Assembly (NCBI GenBank): GCA_016713735.1
Contig: JADJOP010000019.1
Span: 62,001-126,000 of the forward strand
Source of the DNA: Bryobacterales bacterium
GTDB taxonomy: Bacteria; Acidobacteriota; Terriglobia; Bryobacterales; Bryobacteraceae
Direction of reading: 5' to 3'
DNA: 64,000 nucleotides
This document shows positions 40,212-48,947 of the stretch, piece by piece. Position numbers and translations under genes: made by a program. Numbering within the stretch: position 1 is the first letter of the stretch; each line of letters begins with the position of its first letter. The notes under the pieces were generated by a model. That model did not search any database and was not told the origin of the DNA. It saw only the letters and a program-made list of their open reading frames with translations.

Positions 40212-41516
40212 ATGAACACTCGCCGTGACTGGCTTCGCAGCGCAGCCGCGCTGGCAACGCCTGCCTTCGCCTGGAAACCCGCCGCACGTGTGCTGGGGGC
40301 AAACGACCGCATTCGCGTGGGCTGCATTGGGGTGGGCGGCAACGGCTACGGCACGATGTCGAACCTGCTGAAGTGGGGCGCGGGGGCGGGGAATTACGAG
40401 ATCGGCGCGGTGAGCGACCTTTACACGCGGCGCAAAGAGCGGGCGCGCGGGGCGGCGAAGTTGATGGAGAAAGACGTCCATCACGACTACCGCGACCTGC
40501 TGGCGCGGGCCGATATCGACGCCGTGTTCGTGAGCGTTCCCGACCACTGGCATGCGCCGATTGCGCTCGATGCGATGGCTGCGGGGAAGGATGTCTACCT
40601 GCAGAAGCCGATGACGCTGACCGTGGATGAGGCGCGGCAGGTGGCCGCGGCGGCGAAGAAACTGGGGCGCGTGTTGCAGGTGGGTAGCCAGCATCTGTCG
40701 GACCGGCGCTACGCGGTGGCGCGCGACATCATCGCGGCCGGTGAGATCGGCACGCTGCTGTGGGCGCAGGGGACCTATAGCCGCAACTCGGTGTTCGGCG
40801 AATGGAACTACCGCATCGACGAGGAGGGGACGGAGGCGAATATCGACTGGAAGCGCTGGCTGGGTCCGGCGCCGAAGCGGGCCTTTTCGCAGGACCGCTA
40901 CTTCCGCTGGCGCAAGTATTGGGACTATTCGGGCGGCATTGCGACGGACCTGCTGTATCACCGGTTGGGTCCGCTGCTGTATGCGATGGGGCCGCGGTTT
41001 CCCACGCGCATCAGCGCGCACGGCGGCATATACGTGCAGAAGGACCGCGAGGTACCGGACACGTATGCGACCACGATTGAATACCCGGAGTTCTACATCA
41101 CGATGTCGTCGTCGATGGCGAATGAGTCGGCCGATGATTTCTTTGCGGCGACGATTTACGGCAATAAAGGCACGGTCCGGTTCACGAACGAAGGCGTGGA
41201 GGTGCATCCGGAGGGTGTGTATGCGGGCAAGGCGGCGGCCAAGCGCGTGGAGAAGGTGGTGGAGACGCGCAACCTGGTGGATTTGCACGCGGGGAATTTC
41301 TTTGCCTGCATGAGGTCGCGGAAGCAGCCCGTGTTGCATGCCGAGTTTGGCTACCAGGTGATGACGGCGATCGGGCTGGGCGTGGAGTCGTATCGCGAAG
41401 GGGCGACGAAGCTGTTTGATCCGGCGACGCAGCGCGTGGTGAAGCGGGCCGGGGCGCGTGCGGGCTATGAAGGCGACGGGAAGAACCACGAGGGCGGCAA
41501 CAACCGGGCGCGGTGA
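40212..41516 (+). CDS. Exported Gfo/Idh/MocA-family oxidoreductase
   Basis: A 434-residue NAD(P)-dependent oxidoreductase of the Gfo/Idh/MocA family. The N-terminus MNTRRDWLRSAAALATPAFA is a twin-arginine signal. The Rossmann motif VGCIGVGGNGYG, VSVPDHWHAPIALDAMAAGKDVYLQKPMTL (the family's catalytic EKP equivalent is QKP), GSQHLSDRRYAVARDII and WKRWLGPAP follow. TAT-exported members of this family are typical of Planctomycetes and Acidobacteria and are thought to act on sugars or inositols in the periplasm. TATACT lies nine bases upstream. Substrate unknown. Confidence 0.9.
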   Translation: MNTRRDWLRSAAALATPAFAWKPAARVLGANDRIRVGCIGVGGNGYGTMSNLLKWGAGAGNYEIGAVSDLYTRRKERARGAAKLMEKDVHHDYRDLLARADIDAVFVSVPDHWHAPIALDAMAAGKDVYLQKPMTLTVDEARQVAAAAKKLGRVLQVGSQHLSDRRYAVARDIIAAGEIGTLLWAQGTYSRNSVFGEWNYRIDEEGTEANIDWKRWLGPAPKRAFSQDRYFRWRKYWDYSGGIATDLLYHRLGPLLYAMGPRFPTRISAHGGIYVQKDREVPDTYATTIEYPEFYITMSSSMANESADDFFAATIYGNKGTVRFTNEGVEVHPEGVYAGKAAAKRVEKVVETRNLVDLHAGNFFACMRSRKQPVLHAEFGYQVMTAIGLGVESYREGATKLFDPATQRVVKRAGARAGYEGDGKNHEGGNNRAR

Positions 41517-41557
41517 TTTTTCTGCACGCGGGCGGGGAGGGCGGCGTCAAGCACGGC

Positions 41558-41773
41558 ATGAAGCGTCTGATTGCCGTCGCCGCTCTGTTGCTCTGTTTCG
41601 CCGCCTGGGGTCAGCAGGCTAACTTCGCTTACCCGCGGCGGCTGCGCGTGCCGAAGGAATACGGTAAGTTCGTTGCCGTGTACAACGACCAGTTACTGTT
41701 TGAGTCCGAGGACGGGACGCTGCGCAGCGTGTACCCGAACGGCGGGAAGGTGATTTTCGAGATTCGCCGGTAA
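41558..41773 (+). CDS. Small exported protein of unknown function
   Basis: A 71-residue protein: signal peptide MKRLIAVAALLLCFAAWGQQ followed by about 50 residues, YPRRLRVPKEYGKFVAVYNDQLLFESEDGTLRSVY. The short mature domain looks like two beta hairpins. I do not recognise the family. It lies 41 bases after the oxidoreductase gene and six bases before the end of convergent cinA. Confidence 0.55.
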   Translation: MKRLIAVAALLLCFAAWGQQANFAYPRRLRVPKEYGKFVAVYNDQLLFESEDGTLRSVYPNGGKVIFEIRR

Positions 41774-41779
41774 GGGGAG

Positions 41780-43024
41780 TTACTGGCTTGGGGCGAGGTA
41801 GGACTTGCGCAGCAGGTCGAGGGCTGACTGCGTGGCCATGAAGCGGATGCGCTCGCGGTCACCGAAGAGCTTGAGGGTGCGGGCTTCGGTTTTCTGGGCC
41901 GAGGAGAGACCGACGACGACGTGACCGGGGTCGAAGCCCTGGTCGGGGCCGGGTCCGGCGACGCCGACGATGGCGAGGGAGTAGTGGGCGCCGGTGCGGA
42001 GGCGTGCGGCTTCGGCGAGGTAGGTGGCGGTGTTTTCCGAGTAGATGAGGGGGCCGGCGATGTCTTCGAGGCGGATGCCGAGGAGGGCGTGTTTGAGGTC
42101 GCGGGAGTAGACCACGAAGCCTCCGTCGAAGTAATCGGAGCTGCCGGGCACGGAGGTGAGGCGTTGGGCGAGGAGGCCTCCGGTGCAGCTTTCGGCGACG
42201 GCGAGTGTTGCGCCGCGGGCCTTCAGGAGGGCGCCGACGGCGGCTTCGAGCGGGGAGCCATCGCGGGAGTAGATGCGGTCGCCGAGCACGGCGTCGATCT
42301 TGGGACCGATCTCGGCGAGCAGCGCCTCGGCCTCGGCGGTGGTTGCGCAACGGGCGCGAAAGTGGAGTTCGACATCGCCGGGCTTGGCGAGGATGGTCGT
42401 CACCGGGTTGGTGTACTGCGTATAGATGGGCGCGACGAGGGAATCGACATCGGACTCACCCATGCCGGCGATGCGGTAGGTAAGCACGCGGATCTGCATG
42501 GGCGGCTGGAGGGCTTGCAGGCGGGGGAGGATTTGAGCCGAGTACATCGGCTTCATCTCCTTGGGCGGGCCGGGGAGGAGAGCGATGTGGCGGTCAGGCG
42601 CAGTGGTGAGCCACTGGCCGGGGGCGCTGCCGTTGGGGTTGGGCAGGGCTTCGGCGCCTTCGATGAGATAGGCCTGGCGCTGGTTATTGTCTGCCATCTT
42701 GCGGCCGAAGCGGGCGAAGCGTTCGAGGATGTCCTGGAGCAGGGCGTCGGAGAAGACGAGGGTGCGGCTGGTGGCGGCGGCGACGCACTCACGGGTGAGG
42801 TCGTCTTCGGTGGGCCCGAGTCCGCCGGTGAGAATGACCAGTTCGCTGCGGCGGGTGGCGTCGGCGATGGTTTCGGTGAGGCGGGCGCGGTCGTCGCCGA
42901 CGATGGTTTTGGCGACGACTTCGATGCCCAAGTTGTTGAGTTCGGCGGTCAGCCAGAGCGAGTTGGTATCGGTGCGTTGCGGTGTGAGCATCTCGCTGCC
43001 CACGGCAATGATTTCTGCGTTCAC
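41780..43024 (-). CDS. cinA: CinA (competence/damage-inducible, nicotinamide-nucleotide amidase)
   Basis: A 414-residue two-domain protein. The N-terminal MoCF-binding domain has AVGSEMLTPQRTDTNSLWLTAEL, LTGGLGPTEDDLTRE and LPGPPKEMKPMY. The C-terminal amidase domain (about 255-410) has AESCTGGLLAQRLTSVPGSS, VVYSRDLKHALLGI and VGVAGPGPD. CinA recycles NMN by deamidation and hydrolyses ADP-ribose, and in some bacteria is linked to competence. GTG start at 43024; recA is not adjacent. Confidence 0.94.
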   Translation of the reverse strand: MNAEIIAVGSEMLTPQRTDTNSLWLTAELNNLGIEVVAKTIVGDDRARLTETIADATRRSELVILTGGLGPTEDDLTRECVAAATSRTLVFSDALLQDILERFARFGRKMADNNQRQAYLIEGAEALPNPNGSAPGQWLTTAPDRHIALLPGPPKEMKPMYSAQILPRLQALQPPMQIRVLTYRIAGMGESDVDSLVAPIYTQYTNPVTTILAKPGDVELHFRARCATTAEAEALLAEIGPKIDAVLGDRIYSRDGSPLEAAVGALLKARGATLAVAESCTGGLLAQRLTSVPGSSDYFDGGFVVYSRDLKHALLGIRLEDIAGPLIYSENTATYLAEAARLRTGAHYSLAIVGVAGPGPDQGFDPGHVVVGLSSAQKTEARTLKLFGDRERIRFMATQSALDLLRKSYLAPSQ

Positions 43025-43082
43025 GTTCTATGAGTATGGCGTATGGCCGGGGAGCTTGGAAACCCAGCCTGAGCGGGCGGGC

Positions 43083-44393
43083 TCAGAGCCGGTCGCCGGG
43101 AACTGACTCGCCTTCATCCGGATCTGGTGTAGGCGGGGCATCGGGCTCGGCCGGAGGATCGGGTTCGGATTCCGGTGGCGCAGGCTCTGGCTCGGCGGGC
43201 GCAGGCTCAGGCTCGGCGGGAGCGGGCTCAGGCTCGGCGGGTGCTAGTTCCGGCTCGGCGGGTGCCGGTTCCGGTTCGGCAGGCGCAGGCTCTGGCTCGG
43301 CGGGAGCGGGTTCTGGTTCGGATGGAGCAGGCTCCGTTGGGGTTGGCTCCGTGGGCTGCGGCTCCAACGCTGATGCCGCTTCCTCCTCAGCCGTGACGAA
43401 TACAAGTTCCCAATCGGAGAAGCCGCGAACCCACAGCCGGGCCGTTTTGCCGGCGAGGGAATCGGTTTCGCCCTCACCGGTTCCGATGGCCGCCGGATAC
43501 CAGCCGCCGCCCTCGAGGATGCGTTTGGGCTGGCTCCATCCGGCCGGGTTGGTGATGTCGGCGTTGAAGCTGATGTAGATGCCTTCCTGCGGCCAGCCGG
43601 GCTCGCAGCAGGCATGATTGAGCAGCATCACGTATTGCTGCAGGTGCGTGTTCCAGTGGACCGAGGGGCCCCAGTAAGAATCGGTATTTGCACCGTACCA
43701 GGAGGCCGTGGCGGGAAAAATCGGACTTACTCGTCCTTTGAGACCAGGCTCACTCCAGTCGCCGTTGTACCATTTCCGCGCCGCGCCGACGGGGGAATAC
43801 CGCGCCTCAAAGGGCATTCTGGCCACGGCCACGCCTTGTTCGCCGAGCTCACCGGAGTAACTTCCGAAGAAGAAATAGAAGTAGCCTTCGCGGTCGTTGT
43901 AGATCACGGAAAAATCGCCGTGGCCGCCGGCGAAGTATCCATTTTGCGCGCCGCAATTGGGTTCCCCGGCCGCATCGAGAACGATGCCGAGGTTGGTGAG
44001 CGTGCGTCCGCCATCGTAGGAGACCGCCGCGCCGACTTGCGGGACATTCAGCTTCACATCGCCGCACAAGCCGATCTGTTCGTGGTGATACCAGACAAAG
44101 AGGACGCCCTCGGGGGACATCCACGCCGACTCAATCCAGGCCGGCTCGGGCACGCCGCCCAACTCGAGGGGCATTCCTGGGGACAACTGGGTGGCGCTGG
44201 GGCCGCTGCTGAGCAGGGGCGTTCCGGTGGAGCTGTACATGTGGAACTGCCCGTTGTGCCAGTAAGAAGCCGCATTGGAGTCTACCGCGACGGGCATGGT
44301 GACGGGCTCAACCTCGCGCAGTTCCACGTGCTGAGCGAGTACGGGTACTACTGCCAGAGTCAACCCCACCGTGAAGTGCTGTATGCGGTTCAT
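43083..44393 (-). CDS. Secreted propeller-like protein with Pro/Glu repeat tail
   Basis: A 436-residue exported protein with signal MNRIQHFTVGLTLAVVPVLA. The central 300 residues look like a five-bladed propeller of the glycosidase-43/DUF4185 type: YWHNGQFHMYSS, WIESAWMSPEGVLFVWYHHE, GGHGDFSVIYNDREGYFYFFFGSYSGE, YWGPSVHWNTHLQQYVMLLNHACCEPGWPQEGIYISF. Acidic and aromatic residues fit a carbohydrate site, but no triad can be assigned with confidence. After about residue 345 come seven 7-residue repeats of the EPEPAPA type and an acidic-proline tail, probably a cell-wall-spanning linker. A pair of inverted repeats lies upstream. Confidence 0.8.
   Translation of the reverse strand: MNRIQHFTVGLTLAVVPVLAQHVELREVEPVTMPVAVDSNAASYWHNGQFHMYSSTGTPLLSSGPSATQLSPGMPLELGGVPEPAWIESAWMSPEGVLFVWYHHEQIGLCGDVKLNVPQVGAAVSYDGGRTLTNLGIVLDAAGEPNCGAQNGYFAGGHGDFSVIYNDREGYFYFFFGSYSGELGEQGVAVARMPFEARYSPVGAARKWYNGDWSEPGLKGRVSPIFPATASWYGANTDSYWGPSVHWNTHLQQYVMLLNHACCEPGWPQEGIYISFNADITNPAGWSQPKRILEGGGWYPAAIGTGEGETDSLAGKTARLWVRGFSDWELVFVTAEEEAASALEPQPTEPTPTEPAPSEPEPAPAEPEPAPAEPEPAPAEPELAPAEPEPAPAEPEPAPAEPEPAPPESEPDPPAEPDAPPTPDPDEGESVPGDRL
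43183..43329 (-). repeat. 21-bp coding tandem repeat, seven units
   Basis: Seven consecutive 21-bp units within the preceding gene each encode a variant of EPEPAPA. Units vary mainly at third positions (GGCTCAGGCTCGGCGGGAGCG-like on the plus strand), so the array is old rather than freshly expanded. Confidence 0.85.
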
Positions 44394-44431
44394 CCTGTAA
44401 TCAGGCTAACCCACATATCGGCGGAAAGTTG

Positions 44432-44489
44432 TTAAGACATTGATAAGAAATGTGTTAAGGAAGCGTAAGCTTCGTAAACGCAGGTTTAC
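44432..44489. promoter_or_regulatory. Two inverted repeats in an AT-rich leader
   Basis: TTAAGACATT (44432-44441) pairs with AATGTGTTAA (44449-44458) with one mismatch and a 7-base spacer. Further on, GTAAAC (44474-44479) and GTTTAC (44484-44489) form a perfect 6-bp repeat with a 4-base spacer. Both lie 39-96 bases upstream of the minus-strand start at 44393, in a strikingly AT-rich stretch. They look like operator sites for dimeric regulators. Confidence 0.5.
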
Positions 44490-44541
44490 ACGGTTTGCCC
44501 GAGCTTGAGATAGGAGTAACTGGTACCAAGGAATGAAGAGC

Positions 44542-45588
44542 TTACGGCATACGCCGGCCGGTGACTCCGGTGAAGACCCGGTAGAGGGCGCTGGTGGTGG
44601 CGACGATCATCTGGCCGCCGGGGGCGAAACACTGGCCGACGATGGAGGGCCCGGAGAGGAAGAGGTCAGCCTCGCCGGCCTGGGTGATGCGGATGACGCC
44701 GCGGCGTCCGCCGAGGGAAGCGGCGACATAGAGGTTGCTGGCCTCGTCGATGGCGATGCCTTGGGGGCGGCCGAGGCCGCGGAAGAAGGTGGTCACATGG
44801 CCGTCGGGCGCCACGCGGTAGACGCAATCGAAGCTCGAGGTGGTGGGTCCGGTGACGTAGAGGTTCTGGTCGTCATCGAAGGCGAGGTGGTAGGCGGCGA
44901 TGGAGGGCTCGATGGTGGCGAAGACGTAGATCTGGCGATTGCGGGCGATTTTGAAGATGGTGCCGGAGCGGTCGCCGACGTAGAGGTTTTCCTCGCGGTC
45001 GAAGGCGAGTCCGGTGGCCACGCCCATGCCTTCGACGTAGACGGCCATCTCGCCCTTGGATGTGGCCTGGTAGATGATGCCGTCGTGGCGCGAGGAGACG
45101 TAGATGAGGCCGTCGGCATCGACGGCGACACCGGTGGCGTTCATGAGGTCGGAGAGGAACGGCCTCATGTTGTTGTCGGGGTCGATGCGGTAAACCGAGA
45201 CCGGCGTCTTCTGGCCGCGCGAGCCGGAGAGGGTGGTGTAGATGTTGCCGAACTCATCGGCGGCGGGGTTGGCCACCGGGTGGAGCGAGTCGGCGATCTG
45301 GATGCCGACGTGGCACTCATAGGGCAGGCTGCGATGCGACTGGTTGGCGATGGTCAATGCACCGCTGGCCGCGCCTTCGGGGACGCGGGCGATGACGAAC
45401 TCATCGGAGCCGATGATGACCGGCGCGGCGGAGTCGCCAAACTGCACGCGGGGGCGCTCGGCTCCGGCGAGGGCCGCGCCGTGGATGTGGAAGTCGCCGC
45501 CGGGGATGGCGTTGGCCGGGTGTACGGCGTGAATTTCGGGGGTGGAACCGTTGTCCATAAATGGAGTGCTACTCTTCGATTGAACCAT
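44542..45588 (-). CDS. IPT/TIG plus NHL/SMP-30-like propeller protein
   Basis: A 348-residue protein. Residues 15-100 resemble an IPT/TIG domain (PEIHAVHPANAIPGGDFHIHGAAL, FGDSAAPVIIGSDEFVIARVPEGAASG). The rest is a six-bladed SMP-30/NHL-like propeller with blades such as NATGVAVDADGLIYVSS, VATGLAFDREENLYVGDRSGTIFKIA, AAYHLAFDDDQNLYVTGP and PQGIAIDEASNLYVAASLGG. No signal peptide is obvious with the ATG at 45588; a longer frame upstream is Pro-rich shadow opposite the divergent lipoprotein gene. Function unknown; probably a binding propeller. It is divergent from the WG-repeat gene with 35 bases between. Confidence 0.8.
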   Translation of the reverse strand: MVQSKSSTPFMDNGSTPEIHAVHPANAIPGGDFHIHGAALAGAERPRVQFGDSAAPVIIGSDEFVIARVPEGAASGALTIANQSHRSLPYECHVGIQIADSLHPVANPAADEFGNIYTTLSGSRGQKTPVSVYRIDPDNNMRPFLSDLMNATGVAVDADGLIYVSSRHDGIIYQATSKGEMAVYVEGMGVATGLAFDREENLYVGDRSGTIFKIARNRQIYVFATIEPSIAAYHLAFDDDQNLYVTGPTTSSFDCVYRVAPDGHVTTFFRGLGRPQGIAIDEASNLYVAASLGGRRGVIRITQAGEADLFLSGPSIVGQCFAPGGQMIVATTSALYRVFTGVTGRRMP

Positions 45589-45623
45589 TTTGGAGTAGCC
45601 GAGGCAAAGCGGAGGAAATGGCG

Positions 45624-46657
45624 ATGGTGCGAGCGGCGGTGGTTTTGGCGAGGGTCGGGGCGCCGGGGGTGGTGTGGGGAGTGGCGTTGGGAGTGGTGCT
45701 GGGGGGATGGGTTGCGGCGGGCTGCTCGGTCGCGCCGAATCAGGGATTTGGACGAAGCACCTGGATTCGGACACGCCGTTGTTTCGCGTGGTGGTGGGGG
45801 GCAAGGCGGGGTATATCGACCGTGAGGGGCGGGTGGTGATTGGGGCGCGATTCACACCGGCGGATCGACCGGATGTGGTGGCGGGCGAACCGGTGAACGG
45901 GGCCGCTTCATCAGCCGATGAACTAATGCCTTATGAAACCGAGCCACACGTTGCCGGGAATCCTGGGCGGCAGGGCTATCGAACAATCGCAGGCTCATAC
46001 AGGCTGCTTGCCCGCTTTGCCAGTGCCGGTTTCTTCTCTGAAGGCGTGGCGCCGGTGGCCGAGGATGGCGATTGCTACTTGGCTGGAAGTGGCGGCACAC
46101 GGTGGCCTGCCCCTTCGACGCAAGGTGGAACCACCTCATGCGCCGGGCTGCTCACGCCGCGGCCGATCAGCGCTTGCCGGCATGGCTTCATTGACAGCTC
46201 GGGCGAGATGGTCATTCCAGCTGAGTTCGAGATGGCGCGCTCGTTTCGCGAAGGCCGGGCCGCGGTGCGGAGGTTGCACCGGTGGGGCTTCATCGATCGC
46301 GAGGGGAAAGTTGCGGTGCGGTTTGTGTATGACGACGTGCGCGACTTTCGCGAGTCGCTGGCAGCGGTGCGGCGGGAAGGGCGTTGGGAGTATGTGAACC
46401 GCGCAGGCGAGACGGTGATTGCGGGGCCGTATGAGGATGCGCTGGCGTTCGGGAGCGGGCTTGCGCCAGTGAAGGTGCGGGGTGCGTGGTCGTATCTCGA
46501 TGCGCGCGGCGGGACGGCGATTGCGGGGCCGTTTCTGCAAGCCACGGCGTTTGTGCAGGGGCTCGCGCACGTGCAACTGGCGAAGACCAAGTGGGCGTGG
46601 ATCGATGCGCAGGGCCGGCAGGTCTTTTCGTACGAATGGGACGCGGCGGCGCGCTGA
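45624..46657 (+). pseudogene. WG-repeat lipoprotein, frameshifted near its N-terminus
   Basis: GGAGG at 45611-45615 precedes ATG 45624, which opens MVRAAVVLARVGAPGVVWGV and ends in a lipobox GWVAAGC-S. That frame then fails. From about 45750 a different frame carries a good WG-repeat protein: FRVVVGGKAGYIDREGRVVI, HGFIDSSGEMVIPAEFEMARSF, HRWGFIDREGKVAVRFVYDDV, GRWEYVNRAGETVIAGPYEDAL and WAWIDAQGRQVF. WG repeats are about 35 residues and form beta-propeller-like surfaces of unknown function. A net one-base change in 45735-45765 would join signal and repeats into a lipoprotein of about 344 residues. Without it, the second frame could start only at ATG 45674 with a Gly-rich non-signal stretch. 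Confidence 0.65.
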
Positions 46658-46663
46658 GGGGTG

Positions 46664-47665
46664 CTACTTCACCTGGGCGAGCTTGGTGAAGAGGTCGTGG
46701 AAGACCGGGTCGCGCAGGGCGTTGGTGGCGACGCGGATGATATGGCGGCCGGGCTTTTTTTGCCAGCGGAAATCGTCGGTGAGCAGCGGGCTCGGCACGA
46801 GCGCCGAGGGAATCCAGGAAGGATCGAGGACCCAGGCCACGGTGGAGATGTCCCAGATCACCTTGGACCACGGGTAGGGCTGCGGCTTGCCCTTGGTGTG
46901 CGTGCGGTAGTAATCGACGAACTGCTCGTAGAGGTAGTCGCAGAGGCGCGATTTGCCCTTGAGCCAGAACTCGGCTTCGGGGAGCGTGGTGCGCAGGTGT
47001 TCGGAGACGTTCTTGGTGGGGATCTGCATGAGCGGCACGCCGCTATCGAAGAGAACGCGCGAGGCGTGGATGTCTTGAAAGAGGTTGAACTCGCGGGCCG
47101 AGGGCCACTCGTGCGTGGCGCCGCCGAGCCAGACGACGACGATTTTGTCCTTGATCTTGGGTTCGGCGAGGATGGCCGAGGCGACGTTGGCGGGGCAGCC
47201 GAGGGTGAGAACGTAGAGCGGGCCGGAGCGAGGCTGGAGGGCTTTGGCGATCAGGTCGCGCATGGCCTCGCTTTCCACCGGCCTGGCGGCTGAGGCCAGG
47301 AAGCTCTCAGAGCCTCGGAACACCATGCCCTTGGAGTCGCGGCCGAGGAACTTCAGCAGGCGCAGGATCTCCTGGTAGCTTTTCTCCATGCCATCGGCGG
47401 CGCTGGTGGAGCGGGCGTTCAGATAAGGCGCGGCATAGATGGCCTCGACGGCAATGCGGTCAGGCGAGAGCAGGCCGTAGAGGACGGCGTACTGGTCGTC
47501 GATCTCGTTGTAGGTGTCGGTGTCGATCACCACCTGGACCTTGCCCGTGGGGGGCTCGAGCAGGCGGCGGAGCGTAGCGTCGTCGGGCGCGTTTTGCGCC
47601 GGCAGCAAGGCAGGCAGGGCAGCGGCGGCGAGCGCCTGACGCCGTGTGGAGAGCACGTTGGACAT
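46664..47665 (-). CDS. Exported nucleoside hydrolase (IUNH-like)
   Basis: A 333-residue protein with a twin-arginine-style signal (STRRQALAAAALPALLPAQ). The calcium/ribose-binding motif VIDTDTYNEIDDQYAVLYGLL is close to the IUNH signature DTDxGxDDAxA but with altered spacing (Asp-Thr-Asp...Asp-Asp). LGCPANVASAIL and VVWLGGATHEWPSAREFNLFQDIHASRVLF match later family motifs. Inosine-uridine hydrolases release ribose from nucleosides; the export signal suggests scavenging outside the cytosol. GGAGG seven bases before the ATG; the gene follows pgpA closely on the minus strand. Confidence 0.87.
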   Translation of the reverse strand: MSNVLSTRRQALAAAALPALLPAQNAPDDATLRRLLEPPTGKVQVVIDTDTYNEIDDQYAVLYGLLSPDRIAVEAIYAAPYLNARSTSAADGMEKSYQEILRLLKFLGRDSKGMVFRGSESFLASAARPVESEAMRDLIAKALQPRSGPLYVLTLGCPANVASAILAEPKIKDKIVVVWLGGATHEWPSAREFNLFQDIHASRVLFDSGVPLMQIPTKNVSEHLRTTLPEAEFWLKGKSRLCDYLYEQFVDYYRTHTKGKPQPYPWSKVIWDISTVAWVLDPSWIPSALVPSPLLTDDFRWQKKPGRHIIRVATNALRDPVFHDLFTKLAQVK

Positions 47666-47675
47666 GGAAACCTCC

Positions 47676-48143
47676 TTACAGGAACCCGAAGTGAAAGAGC
47701 GCCCATAGGCAGAAGGCGCCGTAGACGCCGGCGCCGAGGTCGTCTATGACAATGCCCGCGCCGCCGGGGATGGCCTCCAGCTTGCGCACGGGGAAGGGCT
47801 TGAGGATATCGAAGAAGCGGAAGAGGGCGAAGGCGGCCAGCCAGGGGCGCCAGTCGTGGAGATGGGCGGCTCCGGCAAGGGTGAGCCACTGGCCGAGCAC
47901 TTCGTCGATGACGACGGCGCCAGGGTCCTTTTTGCCGGAGGCCTCGGCGTATTTGCCGGCGGCCCAGATGCCGATGGGCGTGCAGCCGAGGGCGAAGGCG
48001 CCCCAGCCGAGGGGTCCCCAATGGAGGTAGCGTTCGATGAACGCAGCCAGGGCGAGCGCACCGAGCGCTCCCACGGTGCCTGGGGCGACGGGGGCGAGGC
48101 CGCAGCCGAACCAGGTGGCAATCCAACTCGCAATGCGTGACAA
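47676..48143 (-). CDS. pgpA: Phosphatidylglycerophosphatase A
   Basis: A 155-residue membrane enzyme that dephosphorylates phosphatidylglycerophosphate in phosphatidylglycerol synthesis. The N-terminal CGLAPVAPGTVGALGAL, the acidic VVIDEVLGQWL and the motif FFDILKPFPVRKLE...GGAGIVIDDLGAGVYGA are all diagnostic. Three to four membrane segments. The gene lies between the nucleoside hydrolase (10 bases downstream) and the SGNH hydrolase (upstream), all on the minus strand. Confidence 0.93.
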   Translation of the reverse strand: MSRIASWIATWFGCGLAPVAPGTVGALGALALAAFIERYLHWGPLGWGAFALGCTPIGIWAAGKYAEASGKKDPGAVVIDEVLGQWLTLAGAAHLHDWRPWLAAFALFRFFDILKPFPVRKLEAIPGGAGIVIDDLGAGVYGAFCLWALFHFGFL

Positions 48144-48152
48144 AGGACTAGT

Positions 48153-48901
48153 CTACCGGAGGGCTTTGTCGATGGCGGCTTGCGCGACGGGGGCCATCAA
48201 CTCGTAGCCCTTGACGTTTGGGTGGAGGCCGTCGCCGGAGTAGCCTTCCTTGAGAAAGCCTTTGTCGTCGGCGGTGGCGGCGTAGTAGTCGGCGATGGTG
48301 GCTCCGGTGCGGGCGGCGTAGTCCTTGATCCACTGGTTGAGGGCGAGGATGTCGGCGGGCGGGCGGCGCGGGGATTGCACGCGCGAGGTGTAATCGCTGA
48401 TGGGCATCACGGTGCAGAGGATGACCTTCACGTTGTGGGCGCGGGCGAGTTCGGACATGGCCTGGATGTTGGCGGTGATCATGTCGAGCGTTTGGGGGCC
48501 GGCGTTGCGGGCGATGTCGTTAGTTCCGGCGAGGAGGATGAAGGCGGCCGGGTTGTGCGCGAGCACGTCGGGCATCATGCGGACGAGCATTTGGGCGGTG
48601 GTTTGGCCGCTGATGCCGCGGTTCACGTAAGGCTTGCCGGGGAAGGAGTTTTCGAGCTTCCAGCCGTCGGTGATGGAGTCGCCGAGGAAGACGACGCGGC
48701 CGGGGGCGGGGGGCGCGGCCTTCAGGCGCTGGTTGTCGGCGTGGTAACGGCCAAGCTGGTTCCAGTCTTGCAGTTGGTCGGCCAGCGCCTGGGCCGTGCC
48801 GGCGAGGCAGCAGCCGGCCTTGGGCGGGGCGAATTCGGTGACGACTTGAGCGAAGCGGACGCCGCGAGCGCGGCCAGAAGAAGCAGGGTGCGGTGCAACA
48901 T
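48153..48901 (-). pseudogene. Exported SGNH/GDSL hydrolase, frameshifted in the signal region
   Basis: ATG 48901 opens a signal peptide (MLHRTLLLLAALAA) that runs into nonsense. One base shifted, near 48861-48866, the frame continues VRFAQVVTEFAPPKAG, then GRVVFLGDSITDGWKLEN (block I Ser), NRGISGQTTAQM (block II Gly), ILLAGTNDIA (block III Asn) and DGLHPNVKGYELM (block V Asp-His). This is a complete SGNH esterase of about 249 residues. The second frame has no start codon of its own before a stop, so the two parts belong together. SGNH enzymes hydrolyse acyl groups from lipids or polysaccharides. The single missing base suggests a sequencing error. Confidence 0.82.
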
Positions 48902-48947
48902 ATCCACACGATTATGCCCGATTCGAAGGTGAGGCGAGCGTGAGGAT

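Noticed and set aside
38886..41489. 867-codon minus-strand frame spanning the oxidoreductase and the PAS-GGDEF gene
   Set aside because: Runs antisense to the oxidoreductase and out of frame through the GGDEF gene; composition is of a shadow frame.
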